Shown: positions 6,603 through 8,827 of the stretch, piece by piece
Position numbering within the stretch: the stretch's first letter is position 1
How the letters are laid out: each line of letters opens with the position of its first letter
NCBI GenBank assembly: GCA_003488105.1
Contig: DNMS01000330.1
Span: forward strand, 1,345 to 10,171
DNA length: 8,827 nt
DNA from: Rhodospirillaceae bacterium
GTDB taxonomy: Bacteria; Pseudomonadota; Alphaproteobacteria; Rhodospirillales_A; Casp-alpha2
Direction: 5' to 3'
The notes under the pieces: model-generated
What the model was told of the DNA's origin: nothing
Database searches by the model: none
The model's input: only the letters and a program-made list of their open reading frames with translations
Made by a program: the position numbers and the translations under genes

Positions 6603-7335
6603 CACGCTTCTGATTCTGGGCGGCACGGCGGACGCCCGTGCCCTGGCCGCCGCCGTGCAGGCACGCTGGCCGGACATGCGTGTCATCACGTCGCTGGCCG
6701 GGCGCACGGCGGACCCCCGCTTGCCCGAGGGCGATGTCGTGACGGGTGGCTTCGGCGGTGCCGGCGGGCTCGCGGATTACATCATGGCCGAAGGCGTCGA
6801 TGCCCTGATTGACGCGACCCATCCCTTCGCCGCCGAGATTTCGAAAAGTGCGGCAGAGGCTGCAACAATTGCCCGAGTCCCGCGCCTGGTTCTGACCCGC
6901 CCGCCGTGGAAATTTGTGCAAAATGCTGCAATGCAGCATGCGTGCAGCATAAGTGCAGCAAAATCCGCGCTGGAAAGCGGCGGGCAGCGCATCTTTCTTG
7001 CCATCGGCCGGCAGGAGGTCAATCAATTCAATGTCTTAAGTGACCGCTTCTTTTTGCTGCGCTTCATCGACGCACCCGCGTCACTGCCGCCGTTTGACCG
7101 CTGCGAAGTCCTGACAGGCCGTCCGGGAACCTATGAGGACGAGCGCAAAATGCTGCAGCAATTCGCCATCGACACGCTGGTCGCCAAGAACGGCGGCAGC
7201 GCCGCGTCGCGGGCCAAGGTCGATGCGGCGCTGGACCTGGGCCTGCGCGTCATTCTGATTGATCCGCCGGATCTTCCGCCGCCGCCCCATGCGGTGGGCA
7301 TCGACGGGGCGCTCGCCTGGCTGGACAGCCTTTAG
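6595..7335 (+). CDS. cobK: Precorrin-6A (cobalt-precorrin-6A) reductase CobK/CbiJ
   Basis: A 246-residue cytoplasmic NAD(P)H-dependent reductase that acts on precorrin-6A, the product of the step catalysed by upstream CbiD. Motifs are [14 protein letters not shown] near the N-terminus, [12 protein letters not shown] at 51-62, [11 protein letters not shown] at 73-83, FLAIGRQEV at 134-142, and VAKNGG with RAKVDAAL at about 196-213. I chose the GTG at 6595, which overlaps cbiD by eight bases and places the glycine-rich motif where the family has it. An in-frame TTG at 6580 behind AGGGGC is an alternative; the longer frame from 6529 adds unrelated sequence. The middle of the gene (about 6838-7060) is poorer in GC, uses codons rare elsewhere here, and carries an 11-bp repeat. 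Residues 106-125 there look unlike the usual family sequence, though the frame is intact. The usual GPF motif reads GTY at 178-180. Confidence 0.9.
   Translation: MASTLLILGGTADARALAAAVQARWPDMRVITSLAGRTADPRLPEGDVVTGGFGGAGGLADYIMAEGVDALIDATHPFAAEISKSAAEAATIARVPRLVLTRPPWKFVQNAAMQHACSISAAKSALESGGQRIFLAIGRQEVNQFNVLSDRFFLLRFIDAPASLPPFDRCEVLTGRPGTYEDERKMLQQFAIDTLVAKNGGSAASRAKVDAALDLGLRVILIDPPDLPPPPHAVGIDGALAWLDSL
6923..6964. repeat. 11-bp tandem repeat and near-palindrome inside cobK
   Basis: TGCAGCA occurs at 6932, 6943 and 6954, giving three imperfect 11-bp units in which adjacent units match at 9 of 11 positions. Just before them ATGCTGCA (6923-6930), one A, and TGCAGCAT (6932-6939) form a perfect 8-bp inverted repeat. 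Three units total 33 bases, exactly 11 codons (about residues 113-123 of CobK), so the frame survives although the unit is not a multiple of three. Gain or loss of one unit would shift the frame. Confidence 0.85.
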
Positions 7336-8102
7336 GAAGGTTGCGCCTTCTTGGGGCGCAGGACGTGGTGGTGATGGGCCGCGTAAAGGGCGGAATCATC
7401 GAACGCCGTTTCGCCCAATGTGCGGCCGACCAGGATCAGCGCCGTGCGCGTGAAGCCCGCCGCCTTCACCTTTTCCCGGATGTCGGCGAGCGTGCCTTCG
7501 ACCATCTGCTGGTCCGGCCAGGTCACGCGGTAAGCGACGACCACGGGGCAGTCGGCGCCGTAGTGCGGCGTCAGCTCCCGCACCACCTTGGCCAGGTTGT
7601 TGACCGACAGGTGCACGGCCAGGGTCGCCCCGCTGCGCCCCAAGGTTTCCAGGTCTTCGCCCTTGGGCATGTCCGACGCCCGCACCGAGGTGCGGGTCAG
7701 GATGATGCTCTGGCTGACCTGGGGCAGGGTCAGTTCGCGCTTCAAGGCGGCGGCGGCGGCGGCGAAGGCGGGTACGCCCGGCGTCACGTCGTATTCGATG
7801 CCGAGCGCGTCGAGCCGGCGCATCTGTTCGGCGACAGCACCATAGATCGACGGATCGCCGGAATGGACGCGGGCGACATCCTGCCCGGCGGCATGGGCCG
7901 TCTCGATCTCGGCGATGATCTCGTCCAGGTTCATCGGCGCTGTGTCGATCACCCGCGCTCCCTCGGGGGCTTCGGCCACGACTTCGGCCGGGACCAGGGA
8001 TCCGGCGTATAGCACCACCGGACAGGCCTTGATCTGGTTGAGGCCGCGGACGGTGATCAGGTCGGGCGCCCCCGGTCCGGCGCCGATGAAGTGGACGGTC
8101 AT
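7332..8102 (-). CDS. cobM: Precorrin-4 C(11)-methyltransferase CobM/CbiF
   Basis: A 256-residue cytoplasmic S-adenosylmethionine-dependent methyltransferase that methylates C11 of (cobalt-)precorrin-4. It shows the class III uroporphyrinogen/precorrin methyltransferase layout: [17 protein letters not shown] at 4-20, LYAGSLVP at 31-38, the cofactor motif [10 protein letters not shown] at 80-89, TPGVPAF at 107-113, [14 protein letters not shown] at 136-149, and [11 protein letters not shown] near 188-198. Length is normal. The C-terminus has four consecutive histidines (243-246) before VLRPKK. The ATG overlaps the cobJ stop as ATGA, so translation is probably coupled to CobJ, the enzyme for the preceding pathway step. 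It converges on cobK, and the two stop codons overlap by two bases. CobM and CbiF cannot be told apart by sequence alone here. Confidence 0.94.
   Translation of the reverse strand: MTVHFIGAGPGAPDLITVRGLNQIKACPVVLYAGSLVPAEVVAEAPEGARVIDTAPMNLDEIIAEIETAHAAGQDVARVHSGDPSIYGAVAEQMRRLDALGIEYDVTPGVPAFAAAAAALKRELTLPQVSQSIILTRTSVRASDMPKGEDLETLGRSGATLAVHLSVNNLAKVVRELTPHYGADCPVVVAYRVTWPDQQMVEGTLADIREKVKAAGFTRTALILVGRTLGETAFDDSALYAAHHHHVLRPKKAQPS
7336..7360 (+). other. Two alternative hairpins just past the cobK stop
   Basis: GAAGG/CCTTC (7336-7340 and 7346-7350, loop TTGCG) and TGCGCC/GGCGCA (7342-7347 and 7355-7360, 7-base loop) share bases and cannot both form. They lie directly after the cobK stop but inside the 3' end of cobM. 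Neither is followed by a T-run, so an intrinsic terminator for cbiD-cobK is only possible, not shown. Confidence 0.3.
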
Positions 8103-8827
8103 GTGCCGGTCTCCTGTTTTTGCATTTTCCCGGCGTAACCGCGCGGCGTATAGACCCAGCGCCGGGTGCCGCGGGTGATGGCGCGGGTGTCGCTTGAGCC
8201 GATCATCACCAGGGTCAGCATATCCACCAGATCGGCCGTCAGATCCTTCAGGTCGATGATCTGGATGGTCTCGCAGTCGCGGCCCAGGTTGCGGGCCAGG
8301 ATCACCGGCGTGTTTGGCGGGCGATGGGCGAGCAAGATATCCCGGGCCTTTTCCAGCTGCCAGCGCCGGCGCTTCGATACGGGGTTGTAGAGGGCCATGA
8401 CGAAATCGCCCTCGGCGGCGGCGGTCAGGCGCTTTTCGATCACCTCCCAGGGGGTCAGAAGGTCCGACAGGGAGACAGCGCAGAAATCGTGGCCGAGGGG
8501 GGCCCCTGCCCGCGCGGCGGCGGCCTGCAGCGCGCTGACCCCAGGTTCGATGGTGACGGCGATGCGGTTCCAGCGGGCGTCATTCTCCCGGTCGATCAAT
8601 TCGACCACCAGGGTCGCCAGCGCATAGACCCCGGGGTCGCCGGAACAGACCAGGGCGACCTGCTTGCCTTCGGCGGAAAGGTCGAGGGCCTTGCGCGCCC
8701 GGGCTTCTTCTTCCGACAGCTCCGATGAATGCAGCGCCTTGCCTTCGGCGGCGGGGCCGAGCAGGTCCAGGTACAGGCCGTAGCCGACCAGGTCCGTCGC
8801 CTCGGCCACGGCGCGGGACACGGCGGG
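8099..8827 (-). CDS. cobJ: Precorrin-3B C(17)-methyltransferase CobJ/CbiH, N-terminus beyond the window
   Basis: The visible 242 residues cover nearly all of CobJ, the S-adenosylmethionine-dependent enzyme that methylates C17 and contracts the ring of precorrin-3B to give precorrin-4. Counting from the window edge, motifs are [14 protein letters not shown] at 10-23, SGDPGVYAL at 62-70, [22 protein letters not shown] at about 94-115, [14 protein letters not shown] at 121-134, [15 protein letters not shown] at 147-161, RNLGR at 179-183, [13 protein letters not shown] at 203-215, and TPRGY at 227-231. A GTG at 8821 is in frame but is not the real start: the frame stays open to the edge, and the family's first strand and glycine-rich GxGPGD loop are missing. 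It could be the end of a CbiG-CobJ fusion, known in other bacteria, but this cannot be seen. Its stop overlaps the cobM start as ATGA. Confidence 0.93.
   Translation of the reverse strand, partial: PAVSRAVAEATDLVGYGLYLDLLGPAAEGKALHSSELSEEEARARKALDLSAEGKQVALVCSGDPGVYALATLVVELIDRENDARWNRIAVTIEPGVSALQAAAARAGAPLGHDFCAVSLSDLLTPWEVIEKRLTAAAEGDFVMALYNPVSKRRRWQLEKARDILLAHRPPNTPVILARNLGRDCETIQIIDLKDLTADLVDMLTLVMIGSSDTRAITRGTRRWVYTPRGYAGKMQKQETGT

Noticed and set aside
7746..7763. A (GGC)6 trinucleotide run in cobM
   Set aside because: It encodes a six-alanine stretch in the [10 protein letters not shown] segment, where CobM proteins normally have alanines; not an unusual repeat.
8819..8821. GTG at 8821 as the real start of cobJ
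   Set aside because: The frame remains open to the window edge, and the family's N-terminal strand and GPGD-like loop are missing, so the gene continues outside.

Overview
The window comes from a high-GC bacterial chromosome, most likely an alphaproteobacterium, possibly of the Rhodospirillales type. That placement is inferred from GC-rich codon use and from the gene set: an UPF0260/YcgN protein, a Sco-type copper protein, and a cobalamin cluster that mixes CobJ/CobM/CobK/CobB with CbiD. The window is almost fully coding. There are no tRNA or rRNA genes, no insertion sequences, no CRISPR arrays, and no non-coding stretch longer than about 100 bases.

Left block (1-5425, minus strand). Seven genes point the same way with small gaps or overlaps. 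In transcription order they are a formate/nitrite-type channel (4565-5425), a Sco1/SenC copper chaperone (3859-4494), the (hydrogeno)cobyrinate a,c-diamide synthase CobB (2516-3862), a YcgN-like cysteine-cluster protein (1999-2466), a DapA-superfamily lyase/aldolase (1015-1947), a YgjP-type zinc metallopeptidase (261-1013), and the N-terminus of an Ada-type alkylation-response protein running off the left edge (1-204). Sco and cobB overlap by four bases (GTGA), and the peptidase starts one base after the DapA-like stop. The block may be a single transcript or a few overlapping ones.

Right block (5426-8827). A 97-base divergent spacer separates the channel gene from cbiD, which runs on the plus strand (5523-6602) and overlaps cobK (6595-7335). 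Converging on these from the right edge are cobM (7332-8102) and cobJ (8099-8827, N-terminus missing), joined by an ATGA overlap. The cobK and cobM stop codons overlap by two bases. CobJ, CobM, CbiD and CobK act in succession on the corrin ring: C17 methylation and ring contraction, C11 methylation, C1 methylation, then reduction of precorrin-6A. CobB later amidates the a and c side chains. The window therefore holds a middle section of corrin ring synthesis, with CbiD where classical aerobic producers use CobF. No cobalamin riboswitch is visible.

I do not see an undescribed defence, mobile or regulatory system here. The observations most worth a second look are a low-GC, rare-codon patch in cobK that contains an 11-bp tandem repeat and a 17-nt near-palindrome, the CbiD-for-CobF substitution, a DapA paralogue with methionine where true DapA has its substrate-binding arginine, and a probable leaderless promoter for cbiD.
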